Positions 26,436-34,286 of a stretch of 39,320 nucleotides of DNA are shown here, piece by piece. The notes under the pieces are model-generated. The model had not been told where the DNA came from, ran no database searches, and saw only the letters and a program-made list of their open reading frames with translations. The stretch is from an uncultured Flavobacteriaceae bacterium (lineage in GTDB: Bacteria; Bacteroidota; Bacteroidia; Flavobacteriales; Flavobacteriaceae). The position numbers and the translations under genes were made by a program. Numbering within the stretch: the first letter of the stretch is position 1; each line of letters starts with the position of its first letter. The DNA is taken from assembly GCA_905181825.1 (NCBI GenBank), contig CAJIZJ010000049.1, forward strand, positions 1-39,320, in the 5' to 3' direction.

Positions 26436-27398
26436 ATGCTGTATCCTTTTAAGTTCGAACCAATAATTAAAGACAAAATTTGGGGTGGTCAAAAACTTCA
26501 ACAGCTTTTAAATAAGCCTACCTCTTCATATGAAGCGGGTGAAAGTTGGGAACTAAGTGATGTCGAAGGTGATACTTCTGTCGTATCCAATGGGGCTATG
26601 GCAGGGACCTCTCTTAAGTCATTGATGGAACTTCACACGACTGATTTATTGGGTCATAAAAATTTTAAACAATTTGGGACAAAATTCCCATTACTTATAA
26701 AGTTTATTGATGCTAAAGCAGATCTCTCTGTTCAATTGCATCCCAATGATGCCCTGGCTAAAGAACGCCATAACAGTTTTGGGAAAACTGAAATGTGGTA
26801 TGTTGTTCAAGCAGATTCTGATTCTAATTTGATTGTAGGTTTTAACCAACCGATGACGAAAGAATTATATTTAGAAAAATTAGAAGCCAAAACACTTGAA
26901 AGCATTTTAAATTTTGATAAAGTTGAAGCTGGTGACACCTATTTCATTGAAGTTGGAAGAATTCACGCTATTGGTGCTGGTGTTCTTTTAGCTGAGATCC
27001 AACAGACGAGTGACATAACGTATCGTGTTTATGATTGGGATCGAGTAGATTCTAAAGGAAATCATAGAGAGTTACACAATGACATAGCTATTGAAGCTTT
27101 TGATTTTGATATGCCTGAAAACTTTAGAGTTAATTATTCTCATGACTCTAAGGGCTCTACAGAATTAGTTTCTTGCCCTTATTTCACCACTAATATAGTA
27201 GAAGTAAACTCGTTAATTTCTATTGAAAACAACCATGATTCATTTATGATATATATGTGTGTTGAAGGTAGCGCCACATTCGATGTTCAGGGTGATTTAA
27301 CCGAGCTTTCTAAAGGGCAGACTGTTTTGATTCCAGCGAGTTTAAAAAGTTTTTCTATTTCTACAAATCATGCAAAACTTTTAGAAGTTTATATTTAA
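26436..27398 (+). CDS. manA: Mannose-6-phosphate isomerase, class I
   Basis: Interconverts mannose-6-phosphate and fructose-6-phosphate with zinc, feeding GDP-mannose and cell-surface glycans. The 320-aa protein matches the short bacterial type: FEPIIKDKIWGGQKL at the start, zinc ligands in SVQLHPNDALAKE and TEMWYVV, and the signature GRIHAIGAGVLLAEIQQTSD with YRVYDWDR. Intact. It follows queD by 20 nt in the same orientation. Confidence 0.95.
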   Translation: MLYPFKFEPIIKDKIWGGQKLQQLLNKPTSSYEAGESWELSDVEGDTSVVSNGAMAGTSLKSLMELHTTDLLGHKNFKQFGTKFPLLIKFIDAKADLSVQLHPNDALAKERHNSFGKTEMWYVVQADSDSNLIVGFNQPMTKELYLEKLEAKTLESILNFDKVEAGDTYFIEVGRIHAIGAGVLLAEIQQTSDITYRVYDWDRVDSKGNHRELHNDIAIEAFDFDMPENFRVNYSHDSKGSTELVSCPYFTTNIVEVNSLISIENNHDSFMIYMCVEGSATFDVQGDLTELSKGQTVLIPASLKSFSISTNHAKLLEVYI

Positions 27399-27405
27399 AA
27401 TTATG

Positions 27406-27413
27406 TAGTTTTG
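27406..27413 (+). promoter_or_regulatory. -7 box for the 88-aa gene
   Basis: TAGTTTTG, 21 nt before the ATG at 27435, just after the manA stop. It would allow separate expression of the small gene. No -33 match. Confidence 0.4.
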
Positions 27414-27434
27414 CAAAAACAAAAAATATAGATT

Positions 27435-27701
27435 ATGGCTAACGTTAGAAATTTAAAAAAAGATATCAATTACGTATTAGGAGATATAATTGAAGCAGTA
27501 TACATTTGGGAATATGCTAATACGGATAAAGACACTAAAAAAAGTGAGGCTTTAATTGATGAAGCGATAGCAACATTTGATCAATTGATCGAACAAGTTA
27601 ACGCTAAGAATGTAGAAAATCAAAAAGCACATTTTAAGTCTATTGCTCAAGATCTTGAAACTAAAGGAAAAGTATTAATCGATAAGATTAACAGTCTTTA
27701 A
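27435..27701 (+). CDS. Small helical protein of unknown function
   Basis: An 88-aa acidic, soluble, predicted all-helical protein (MANVRNLKKDINYVLGDIIE), with no signal peptide, cysteines or histidine-rich motif apart from one His in KAHFKSIAQDLE. The codon use and AT content are like its neighbours and the frame is clean, so it is very likely real. I recognise it only as similar in look to short conserved flavobacterial hypotheticals. It has its own -7 box and ends 1 nt before the end of the convergent DUF4369 gene. No function can be assigned. Confidence 0.8.
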   Translation: MANVRNLKKDINYVLGDIIEAVYIWEYANTDKDTKKSEALIDEAIATFDQLIEQVNAKNVENQKAHFKSIAQDLETKGKVLIDKINSL

Positions 27702-27702
27702 A

Positions 27703-28392
27703 TTACTCAGACTTTATTTTATTAATATAGTCCTCTAAGATAGTGCCGTATTTAGAATCGGCAATGTTTTTTGGTAGTACGCTGTTTATGGTGTCTAAGT
27801 ATTTTACATTGGCATCATAAACTTCTGCGACTGCTACATAAGGAGCCACTTCACTTTGTTTATTGTTAATTGCAAAGTTAATACTGTACAAATAGCTCCT
27901 AGTTATTACGTTATCAATTTTTAGCTGAATTTTCTCGGCTAACTCTAAGTTCAAATCTTTTTGAGCATTTATTTTCTCTTTAATAAACTCTAATCTTTGA
28001 TTTTTAAAGCGACTCATGATTTCATAGTAAGATTCTAAAAGTTCCTGTTGAGGTCCCCCGTCTATCTGAGCATCAAATTTAAAACGCTTAAGAGTAGTGT
28101 TTATATTTGTGTTACCATTACTTCCAAAAAATGATATCCGGTCGGCATTGATGTCTTCTGATAGGCTTAGGTAAAGCATCTCTGCCTCTTCGAGGTTACA
28201 GCCTAACCTAAAATTAGTTGTACTGTTCATTACCAAAGAATCTAATGTAACATAGTTAGTGTCTTGTACATGTTGAAGGTAAAGTGTTCCTTTTTGAAGG
28301 CCTTTAATATTACCACTAACCATCATTTTTTTTGTCTGCTGGCTGCAAGCGGTTAGTAGAATTATAACAACAAATAATAAAGTTTTATTCAT
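27703..28392 (-). CDS. DUF4369 domain lipoprotein
   Basis: A 229-aa exported lipoprotein: signal peptide MNKTLLFVVIILLTAC with Cys16 in an LTAC lipobox. The DUF4369 domain follows (about 22-120, MVSGNIKGLQKGTLYLQHVQ), which usually precedes a thioredoxin-like domain in Bacteroidota. Here the rest is a helical region (about 120-229) with no CxxC and no thioredoxin fold, so it is the stand-alone variety. Function unknown. A -7 box 17 nt upstream suggests it has its own promoter despite the short gap after the DUF819 gene. Confidence 0.85.
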   Translation of the reverse strand: MNKTLLFVVIILLTACSQQTKKMMVSGNIKGLQKGTLYLQHVQDTNYVTLDSLVMNSTTNFRLGCNLEEAEMLYLSLSEDINADRISFFGSNGNTNINTTLKRFKFDAQIDGGPQQELLESYYEIMSRFKNQRLEFIKEKINAQKDLNLELAEKIQLKIDNVITRSYLYSINFAINNKQSEVAPYVAVAEVYDANVKYLDTINSVLPKNIADSKYGTILEDYINKIKSE

Positions 28393-28409
28393 GATAAGTT
28401 TTTATGATT

Positions 28410-28417
28410 CAAATATA
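28410..28417 (-). promoter_or_regulatory. -7 box for the DUF4369 gene
   Basis: TATATTTG on the minus strand in the 32-nt gap after the DUF819 gene, 17 nt before the ATG. No -33 match. Confidence 0.4.
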
Positions 28418-28424
28418 ATTATTT

Positions 28425-29741
28425 CTAGGAAGTCGCTGATGCTAATTCCATAAGTATTGTACAAGCTATGGCAGCAATTGTCCCTACAGCATAGCCAAAT
28501 ACGGCCAATAAAACGCCTACAGATGCTAGTGACGGGTGAAAGGCCGATGCTACAATAGGAGCAGAGGCTGCTCCCCCCACGTTCGCTTGGCTACCCACCG
28601 CCAGAAAGAAGTAAGGCGCTCTAATTAATTTAGCAACCCCAATTAATAGAAGTGCGTGAATGGTCATCCAAACAACTGCAATGGCTATAAGCCCAGTATT
28701 ATCAAAGATTAAAGTCAAATCCATTTTCATTCCAATGGTAGCTACTAAAATATAAATAAAAACACTTCCAAACTTACTGGCTCCAGCACCTTCGTAATTT
28801 TTGGCTTTAGTAAATGAAAGAGCTATTGCTATAATAGTGGCAATACTAATCATCCAAAAGAATGAGGATCCAAGAAAAGTAAATATATTTCTAGAAGTCT
28901 CAGAATTTATCGTGGCGACATAATCACTAAAAAAGGGGGCTAAAAAGCCAGAACACAAATGGGCAAAACTAACCGATCCAAACGCAATACCTACCATGAT
29001 CATAATGTCATTGAGAGTTGGAGTTCGCTTCACACTTTCTGTGAAATTTGACACTTTATCTTTTAGAGTCTCTATGGCTGTTGTATCTGCTTTTAACCAT
29101 TTATTTATTTTATCCGACTTTCCTATTCCTATTAAAAGTAATGCCATCCATATATTGGCCACCACAATATCAACAAATACCATTCCGCCATATAGTTTTT
29201 GATTATAGCCATAGATTTCTAGCATAGCAGTTTGATTAGCCCCTCCGCCAATCCAACTCCCCGCTAGAGTAGAAAGTCCTCTCCATACAGCATCAGGTCC
29301 AATACCTCCAACCGTTTCTGGGGAAATCATTGAAATTAGAAGAATTGCTATGGGGCCTCCAATTATAATCCCTAAGGTTCCTGTGAAAAACATAATTAAG
29401 GCCTTCCAGCCTAAGTTAACAACCCCTTTTAAATCAATGCTCAATGTCATCAAAACCAAAGCAGCAGGAAGTAAATAACGACTAGCTACATAATACAAAT
29501 TACTAGTTCCAGTAGTTATTTCACCAGAGAGAGTAAGGCTTTCCCATTCGGGTGCTATCCAACCTAAGGTTGTAAACAATGCAGGTATCATATATGCCAT
29601 AAACAACCCAGGAACTATTTTGTAAAATTTAGGCCAAAAACCGGTAGATCTTGATTCAGTATAAAAAATTAATGCAATAGCTGACATTAGTAAGCCAAAT
29701 ACAATAGTATCATCTGTAAATAATGGAGTTGTGTCTGTCAT
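28425..29741 (-). CDS. DUF819 family integral membrane protein
   Basis: A 438-aa polytopic membrane protein with about ten or more hydrophobic helices, belonging to the DUF819 (YjcL-like) family of putative transporters. Glycine-rich segments such as SWIGGGANQTAMLEIYG and GSQANVGGAASAPIVAS are the conserved family features, appearing in two halves as in repeat-swapped transporters. The substrate is unknown. A soluble loop (about 210-240) separates the halves. It is transcribed towards the DUF4369 gene and has a -7 box 19 nt upstream. Confidence 0.9.
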   Translation of the reverse strand: MTDTTPLFTDDTIVFGLLMSAIALIFYTESRSTGFWPKFYKIVPGLFMAYMIPALFTTLGWIAPEWESLTLSGEITTGTSNLYYVASRYLLPAALVLMTLSIDLKGVVNLGWKALIMFFTGTLGIIIGGPIAILLISMISPETVGGIGPDAVWRGLSTLAGSWIGGGANQTAMLEIYGYNQKLYGGMVFVDIVVANIWMALLLIGIGKSDKINKWLKADTTAIETLKDKVSNFTESVKRTPTLNDIMIMVGIAFGSVSFAHLCSGFLAPFFSDYVATINSETSRNIFTFLGSSFFWMISIATIIAIALSFTKAKNYEGAGASKFGSVFIYILVATIGMKMDLTLIFDNTGLIAIAVVWMTIHALLLIGVAKLIRAPYFFLAVGSQANVGGAASAPIVASAFHPSLASVGVLLAVFGYAVGTIAAIACTILMELASATS

Positions 29742-29760
29742 AATATGATTTAGTTCAATG

Positions 29761-29768
29761 CAAATATA
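29761..29768 (-). promoter_or_regulatory. -7 box for the DUF819 gene
   Basis: TATATTTG on the minus strand, 19 nt before the DUF819 ATG. No -33 match. Confidence 0.45.
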
Positions 29769-29849
29769 ATTAAAATGTTTTGTGGCATAGGTGTTGCTTT
29801 TAGTCTAATAAGTTACTTCTTTAATTGTTATTTGGTTTTTTTTAGTCAC

Positions 29850-29869
29850 AAAAGCATCGTTTTTTTAAT
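29850..29869. repeat. Duplicate of the terminator arm
   Basis: AAAAGCATCGTTTTTTTAAT closely repeats AAAAGCATCATTTTTTAATG at 29980-29999, 130 bp away; both follow a TTAGT-like sequence. The copy lacks its own complementary arm but can pair over 12 positions (one G.U) with the right arm of the terminator (29996-30007), competing with that hairpin. Confidence 0.6.
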
Positions 29870-29908
29870 ATGTGAATATTAAGTTAAAGTTCATTAATAA
29901 ATATGTTA

Positions 29909-29924
29909 TGGCACGAAAGTTGAA
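29909..29924 (+). promoter_or_regulatory. Sigma-54-like promoter site (imperfect)
   Basis: TGGCAC-N5-TTGAA on the plus strand resembles the RpoN consensus TGGCAC-N5-TTGCA/T, with the -24 element perfect but the -12 GC changed to GA. Transcription would start near 29935, about 75 nt before the terminator. No enhancer-binding protein gene is nearby. Confidence 0.2.
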
Positions 29925-29979
29925 AATGTTTGTTTAGATGTTACTTTATTTTGTAATATATTTTGTTTGGTTAGTTGTC

Positions 29980-30009
29980 AAAAGCATCATTTTTTAATGA
30001 TGCTTTTTT
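29980..30009. terminator. Hairpin terminator between alkB and DUF819 genes
   Basis: Perfect 12-bp stem AAAAGCATCATT / AATGATGCTTTT (29980-29991 with 29996-30007) with a 4-nt loop. On the plus strand six T follow; on the minus strand four. On the minus strand it would end alkB transcription; the better T tract on the plus strand suggests a plus-strand transcript may also end here. Confidence 0.8.
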
Positions 30010-30059
30010 CTGCTCTGACATGACTTATCTTTCTGGTTATCAGGGAGAAATTAGTTTCA

Positions 30060-30662
30060 TTATTTTATAAGCCTAAAGGTTAAATTAATTCGCTTGTCAA
30101 TAGTTTTTTTTGTTTTTGGTATTTGGTGAAGCCAGTGATGCTGTGTTTCTCCTTTCATCAATAATAAGCTACCATTTTTTAGAGTTAGCTTGTGTTTGAG
30201 CGTTTTTATGTTTTTATGCTTGAGATGAAAAAGGCGTTCAGCTCCAAGACTTACAGAGGCGATAGCCGGATTTTCTCCAAGTTCTTTTTCATCATCTGAA
30301 TGCCAGCCATTACTGTCTTGTCCGTCTCTATATAGATTTAATAAACATGACGAGAAAGTCAGTTGTGTTGCTTTTTCTATTTTCGATTTGATAGTGTTTA
30401 AAGTAGAGTTAAATGGCTGAGGTGACATTGAAATATTTGAATATCCATATGCTTTATCATTGTTGGCATAAAAGGCTGTTAAACGAGGCTGTTTGTATAC
30501 TTTACCATATACGCGAATGTCTTCTTCAATCCAATTTGTATGATCATAAATGGCATCAAATAATTCCCTGGATTCATCTAAATTAAAAAACGCTGGTGTA
30601 TAGTCGATTTCAGCATTTGGCAATTTCAGTTGTATGGTTTCCGATAAATCAAATAAAGACAT
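30060..30662 (-). CDS. AlkB-like 2-oxoglutarate/Fe(II) dioxygenase
   Basis: A 200-aa repair-type dioxygenase of the AlkB family (closest in layout to ALKBH2/3-type AlkB), which removes alkyl groups from DNA or RNA bases. The iron ligands His121 and Asp123 (GWHSDDE) and the distal His179 (HWLHQIPK), and the oxoglutarate-binding arginines Arg191 and Arg197 (RINLTFR), are all present, with FNSTLNTIKS-type substrate-loop sequence and SLGAERLFHLKHK between them. No ada or alkA neighbours; the terminator at 29980-30009 follows it. Confidence 0.92.
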   Translation of the reverse strand: MSLFDLSETIQLKLPNAEIDYTPAFFNLDESRELFDAIYDHTNWIEEDIRVYGKVYKQPRLTAFYANNDKAYGYSNISMSPQPFNSTLNTIKSKIEKATQLTFSSCLLNLYRDGQDSNGWHSDDEKELGENPAIASVSLGAERLFHLKHKNIKTLKHKLTLKNGSLLLMKGETQHHWLHQIPKTKKTIDKRINLTFRLIK

Positions 30663-30736
30663 TCTAATAGTTTGCTCTAAATTAGCTTAAGTTTTATTTC
30701 TTCACAATTTTTAACTCATAATAATTATGTGTGAAC

Positions 30737-30767
30737 AAAAAAAGCAGCCTAATAGGCTGCTTTTTTT
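30737..30767 (-). terminator. Intrinsic terminator of htpG
   Basis: Stem AGCAGCCT / AGGCTGCT (30743-30750 with 30754-30761), 3-nt loop, with flanking A and T runs giving seven T on the minus strand. It begins 19 nt after the htpG stop codon. Confidence 0.92.
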
Positions 30768-30786
30768 GTTAAGAAAATTAATTTAA

Positions 30787-32697
30787 CTATTTAATCATTT
30801 CATAGCTACGATTGATAAAATTAGTCAAGGCTTCTCCTTTTAAAAGTCCCTGTGATAATTGTGCTAAGTCTAAACTTTGAGTTATTAATCGTTCTTGTTT
30901 TTTCTTTGTTTTAGTATTTAAAATTTCACTAACCAAATCTGAATTGGTGTTTACAACAAGATTATACATTTCCGGCATATTTCCCATTCCAAACATACCA
31001 CCACCACCTGTTTGTTGCATTTCTTTCATCCGACGCATAAACTCAGGTTGTGTGATCATAAAGGGTGCTGAATTACTGTCCATTGCTTCTAATTGAACCA
31101 TGAATTTATCTGAAGGCACCACTTCTTTTAAAACTGTATCAAGAGCTGTTTTCTCGTCTTCACTTAGCTTAGACACCATTGTCTCGTCTTTTTTGATCAG
31201 ATTGTCAACATGATCTGAATCTACTCTAACAAACGAAATATTCTCTTTTGTACTTTCTAGTTTTTGTATTAAGTGAGACACAATAGGAGAGTCTAACAAT
31301 AAGACCTCATAGCCTTTTGTCTTAGCGGCCTCAATATAGCTGTGTTGTGCATCTTTATTAGAAGCATATAGGATCACTAATTTATCGTCCTTATCTGTTT
31401 GGTTTGCTTTGATTTTATTGTAAAGCTCCTCATAGGTGTGGTATGTTCCATCAACTGTAGGGTAGAGGACAAAGGCTTCTGATTTCTCAAAAAACTTATC
31501 TTCTGAAAGCATTCCGTATTCAATCACAATTTTAATATCATTCCACTTAGCTTCAAAATCTTCTCTATTTGAATTAAATAGAGATTTCATTTTATCCGCT
31601 ACTTTTTTAGTGATATATGAAGCGATTTTTTTAACAGCTCCATCAGCTTGAAGATAAGATCTTGAAACATTTAATGGAATGTCTGGAGAGTCGATAACCC
31701 CACGAAGCATAGTTAAAAATTCGGGAACAATGCCTTCTACATTGTCTGTTACAAATACCTGATTTTGATATAATTGAATCTTATCCTTTTGGACATTCAT
31801 ATCTTCACCCATTTTTGGAAAATATAGAATACCAGTCAAGTTGAAAGGGTAATCTACATTTAAGTGAATATTGAATAAAGGATCTTCAAACTGTGCAGGA
31901 TATAACTCGCGGTAAAAACTTTTATAGTCTTCATCTTTTAGTTCAGCAGGTTGTTTAGTCCAAGCTGGCGTTGGGTTGTTTATGATATTATCAACCGTAA
32001 CTTTTTGTTTAGGCTCTGTTGTTTCCTTCCCGTCTTTATCAGTAGTGGTTTTAGGTTCATGTGTTTCATCATCTATTTCCTTGGTTCCAAATTTAATCGG
32101 AATAGGCATGAACTTATTGTATTTGTTTAATAGAGATGTTATGCGGCTTTCTTCTAAAAATTCTACAGAATCTTCAGCGATATGCAAAATAATTTCGGAC
32201 CCACGTTCTGTTTTATCAGAAGCTTCAAGTGTGTATTCAGGACTTCCATCACAACTCCAGTGTGCAGCAGGTTCATCTTTGAAAGATTTAGTGATTATTT
32301 CTACTTTTTCAGCCACCATGAATGCAGAGTAGAATCCTAACCCAAAATGTCCGATAATTCCTGTGTCATCTAATTTATCCTTGTATTTATCTAAAAACTC
32401 TTCAGCGCCAGAAAAAGCCACTTCATTAATGTATTTTTGAACCTCGTCTGCAGTCATCCCGAGACCTTGATCAATAATATGAAGCTTTTTACCCTCTTTG
32501 TCAATTTTTATTTCAATTTGAGGACTGCCATATTTGACACTTGCCTCTCCTATATTGGTAAGATGTTTTAATTTTAACGTGGCATCAGTCGCGTTACTTA
32601 CCAGTTCTCGTAAGAATATTTCATGATCACTGTATAGAAATTTCTTTATTAGTGGGAAAATATTATCAACGGATACATTAATTTTTCCTTTAGACAT
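30787..32697 (-). CDS. htpG: Molecular chaperone HtpG (Hsp90)
   Basis: ATP-dependent cytoplasmic chaperone. The 636-aa protein has the GHKL ATPase domain (1-~230) with LRELVSNATDATLKLK, IIDQGLGMT, and GIIGHFGLGFYSAFMVA, a charged linker (~210-245, rich in Lys/Glu/Asp/Thr), the middle domain with VFVTDN and LNVSRSYLQ, and the C-terminal dimerisation domain, including the Gly/Met-rich GGGGMFGMGNMPE. Normal length and intact. It stands alone with a strong terminator. The divergent gap to fabH holds only an imperfect -7 box (AATATTTG) on its side. Confidence 0.97.
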   Translation of the reverse strand: MSKGKINVSVDNIFPLIKKFLYSDHEIFLRELVSNATDATLKLKHLTNIGEASVKYGSPQIEIKIDKEGKKLHIIDQGLGMTADEVQKYINEVAFSGAEEFLDKYKDKLDDTGIIGHFGLGFYSAFMVAEKVEIITKSFKDEPAAHWSCDGSPEYTLEASDKTERGSEIILHIAEDSVEFLEESRITSLLNKYNKFMPIPIKFGTKEIDDETHEPKTTTDKDGKETTEPKQKVTVDNIINNPTPAWTKQPAELKDEDYKSFYRELYPAQFEDPLFNIHLNVDYPFNLTGILYFPKMGEDMNVQKDKIQLYQNQVFVTDNVEGIVPEFLTMLRGVIDSPDIPLNVSRSYLQADGAVKKIASYITKKVADKMKSLFNSNREDFEAKWNDIKIVIEYGMLSEDKFFEKSEAFVLYPTVDGTYHTYEELYNKIKANQTDKDDKLVILYASNKDAQHSYIEAAKTKGYEVLLLDSPIVSHLIQKLESTKENISFVRVDSDHVDNLIKKDETMVSKLSEDEKTALDTVLKEVVPSDKFMVQLEAMDSNSAPFMITQPEFMRRMKEMQQTGGGGMFGMGNMPEMYNLVVNTNSDLVSEILNTKTKKKQERLITQSLDLAQLSQGLLKGEALTNFINRSYEMIK

Positions 32698-32784
32698 AAT
32701 TAGTGTGTTTTTAGTTTATTAATTTATACTTGTATGTCAAAAAAAATACCAAATATTAAAAAGTGACAAACTGACATTTTAGTT

Positions 32785-32792
32785 TATATTTG
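32785..32792 (+). promoter_or_regulatory. -7 box for fabH
   Basis: TATATTTG, 25 nt before the fabH ATG in the 120-nt divergent gap with htpG; predicted leader ~20 nt. No -33 match. Two TGACA repeats at 32764-32768 and 32772-32776 lie just upstream. Confidence 0.45.
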
Positions 32793-32817
32793 TTACTCTT
32801 TTTATAAATTTATCAGC

Positions 32818-33828
32818 ATGTACAACTCAAAAATAATAGGATTAGGACATTATGTGCCAGACAATATTGTAACAAATGACGATTTGTCTAAGATTATGGA
32901 TACCAATGACCAATGGATTCAGGAACGTACGGGAATAAAAGAACGCCGTTGGGTCAAGCCTGGTGACGGACAGTCTACTTTTTCAATGGGGCTAGAAGCT
33001 GCCAAAAAGGCCATTTCTAATTCTGGGATCAAAAAAGAAGACCTAGACCTTATTGTATTTGCCACTTTAAGTCCAGACTATTATTTTCCTGGCCCTGGTG
33101 TCCAAGTTCAAGAAGCTTTAGAGATCAATACCGTCGCTGCGCTAGACATTAGAGCCCAATGCTCAGGGTTTGTCTACTCAATTTCTGTGGCTGACCAATT
33201 TATTAAAACAGGAATGTATAAAAACGTTCTGGTCATAGGAAGTGAATTACAGTCTCATGGCATTGACAAATCAACTCGAGGTCGAAGTATATCAGTAATT
33301 TTTGGTGACGGTGCAGGCGCTGCAGTCTTGACACGAGAAGATGATCCTACAAAAGGGATTCTATCCACACATATTCACTCAGAAGGTAAGCATGCCCTTG
33401 AACTGGCAACAGAAGCTCCAGGAATGGGGTCCCGTTGGGTTACAGATATTATAAAAGATAACGACCCAGAAGACTTTAGCTACCGTCCTTATATGAATGG
33501 GCAATTTGTTTTTAAACATGCGGTCAGACGTTTTAGTGAAGTGATTAATGAGGGTTTACAGAAAAATAATTTAGAAGTTTCTGATATTGATATGTTGATT
33601 CCACATCAAGCAAACCTAAGAATATCTCAATTTATTCAAAAGAAATTCGGTTTGTCTGATGATAAGGTTTATAACAATATTCAGAAATACGGAAACACGA
33701 CAGCAGCCTCTATTCCAATCGCTTTATCTGAAGCACATCAACAAGGTAAAGTGAAAAAAGGTGATACAGTGGTTTTAGCCGCCTTTGGAAGTGGCTTCAC
33801 TTGGGGAAGTGTAATTATAAAATGGTAA
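32818..33828 (+). CDS. fabH: 3-oxoacyl-ACP synthase III (FabH family)
   Basis: Condenses an acyl-CoA with malonyl-ACP to start fatty acid synthesis. The 336-aa protein has the KAS III triad Cys115 (IRAQCSGF), His263 (PHQANLRI) and Asn293 (YGNTTAASIP), and starts with the usual TGI-type region DQWIQERTGIKERRW. Flavobacteria commonly have more than one KAS III, and this copy is not next to other fab genes or plsX, so it may be an accessory KAS III with a different primer preference; the essential FabH may be elsewhere. Intact. Confidence 0.92.
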   Translation: MYNSKIIGLGHYVPDNIVTNDDLSKIMDTNDQWIQERTGIKERRWVKPGDGQSTFSMGLEAAKKAISNSGIKKEDLDLIVFATLSPDYYFPGPGVQVQEALEINTVAALDIRAQCSGFVYSISVADQFIKTGMYKNVLVIGSELQSHGIDKSTRGRSISVIFGDGAGAAVLTREDDPTKGILSTHIHSEGKHALELATEAPGMGSRWVTDIIKDNDPEDFSYRPYMNGQFVFKHAVRRFSEVINEGLQKNNLEVSDIDMLIPHQANLRISQFIQKKFGLSDDKVYNNIQKYGNTTAASIPIALSEAHQQGKVKKGDTVVLAAFGSGFTWGSVIIKW

Positions 33829-33920
33829 TTTTCATCACTTTATTTTCACTTATTTGAAAACAATTGTCAAGCTACTAACTCAAAGCAAATATCCTTTAAA
33901 GTTTGTACAATTTTAGTGTT

Positions 33921-34286
33921 ATGACACATAAAAAAACATTGGTTTTTGGGACTTCATTAAATCCTGACAGATACTCTAACATAGCTGTTAACAAGTTGTG
34001 TTTAGCTGGAGTTGATGTCTCAGCTTTTGGTCTAAAAGAAGGCGTAGTTAGTGGGATTCAGATAGATGTAGCATTGGAGCCTTATGCAAATATTCATACG
34101 TTGACGTTGTATTTAAACCCAAAACATCAAGAAGCTTATTATGATTTTATTATTAGCTTAAATCCAGTACGTGTTATTTTTAATCCAGGTACTGAGAATC
34201 CAGTCTTTTACGACATGTTAAACGAAGCCTCCATTCCTTATGAAGTGGCTTGTACATTGGTATTACTTTCTACGAATCAGTATTAA
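33921..34286 (+). CDS. CoA-binding (Rossmann) domain protein
   Basis: A 121-aa protein formed by a single CoA_binding_2 domain: [20 protein letters not shown], then [20 protein letters not shown] with NPGTENP, like the stand-alone succinyl-CoA-synthetase-type nucleotide-binding proteins of bacteria. The ligand may be CoA or a nucleotide; the biological role is unknown. The frame extends upstream to a TTG at 33903, but the ATG at 33921 gives the family N-terminus. Its 3' end overlaps the convergent symporter gene by 24 nt. Confidence 0.88.
   Translation: MTHKKTLVFGTSLNPDRYSNIAVNKLCLAGVDVSAFGLKEGVVSGIQIDVALEPYANIHTLTLYLNPKHQEAYYDFIISLNPVRVIFNPGTENPVFYDMLNEASIPYEVACTLVLLSTNQY

Larger units (their letters stand above)
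29742..30059. other. 318-nt intergenic region between DUF819 and alkB genes
   Basis: No protein gene longer than about 20 codons. It holds the DUF819 -7 box (29761-29768), two related AAAAGCATCRTTTTTT segments (29850-29869, 29980-29999), a sigma-54-like site (29909-29924) and a strong hairpin terminator (29980-30009). The layout would permit a ~75-nt plus-strand RNA. Confidence 0.6.

Noticed and set aside
32735-32776. TGTCA/TGACA repeats in the htpG-fabH gap as a heat-shock operator
   Set aside because: The elements are 5 bp long, irregularly spaced and match no operator I know; likely chance in a short AT-rich gap.
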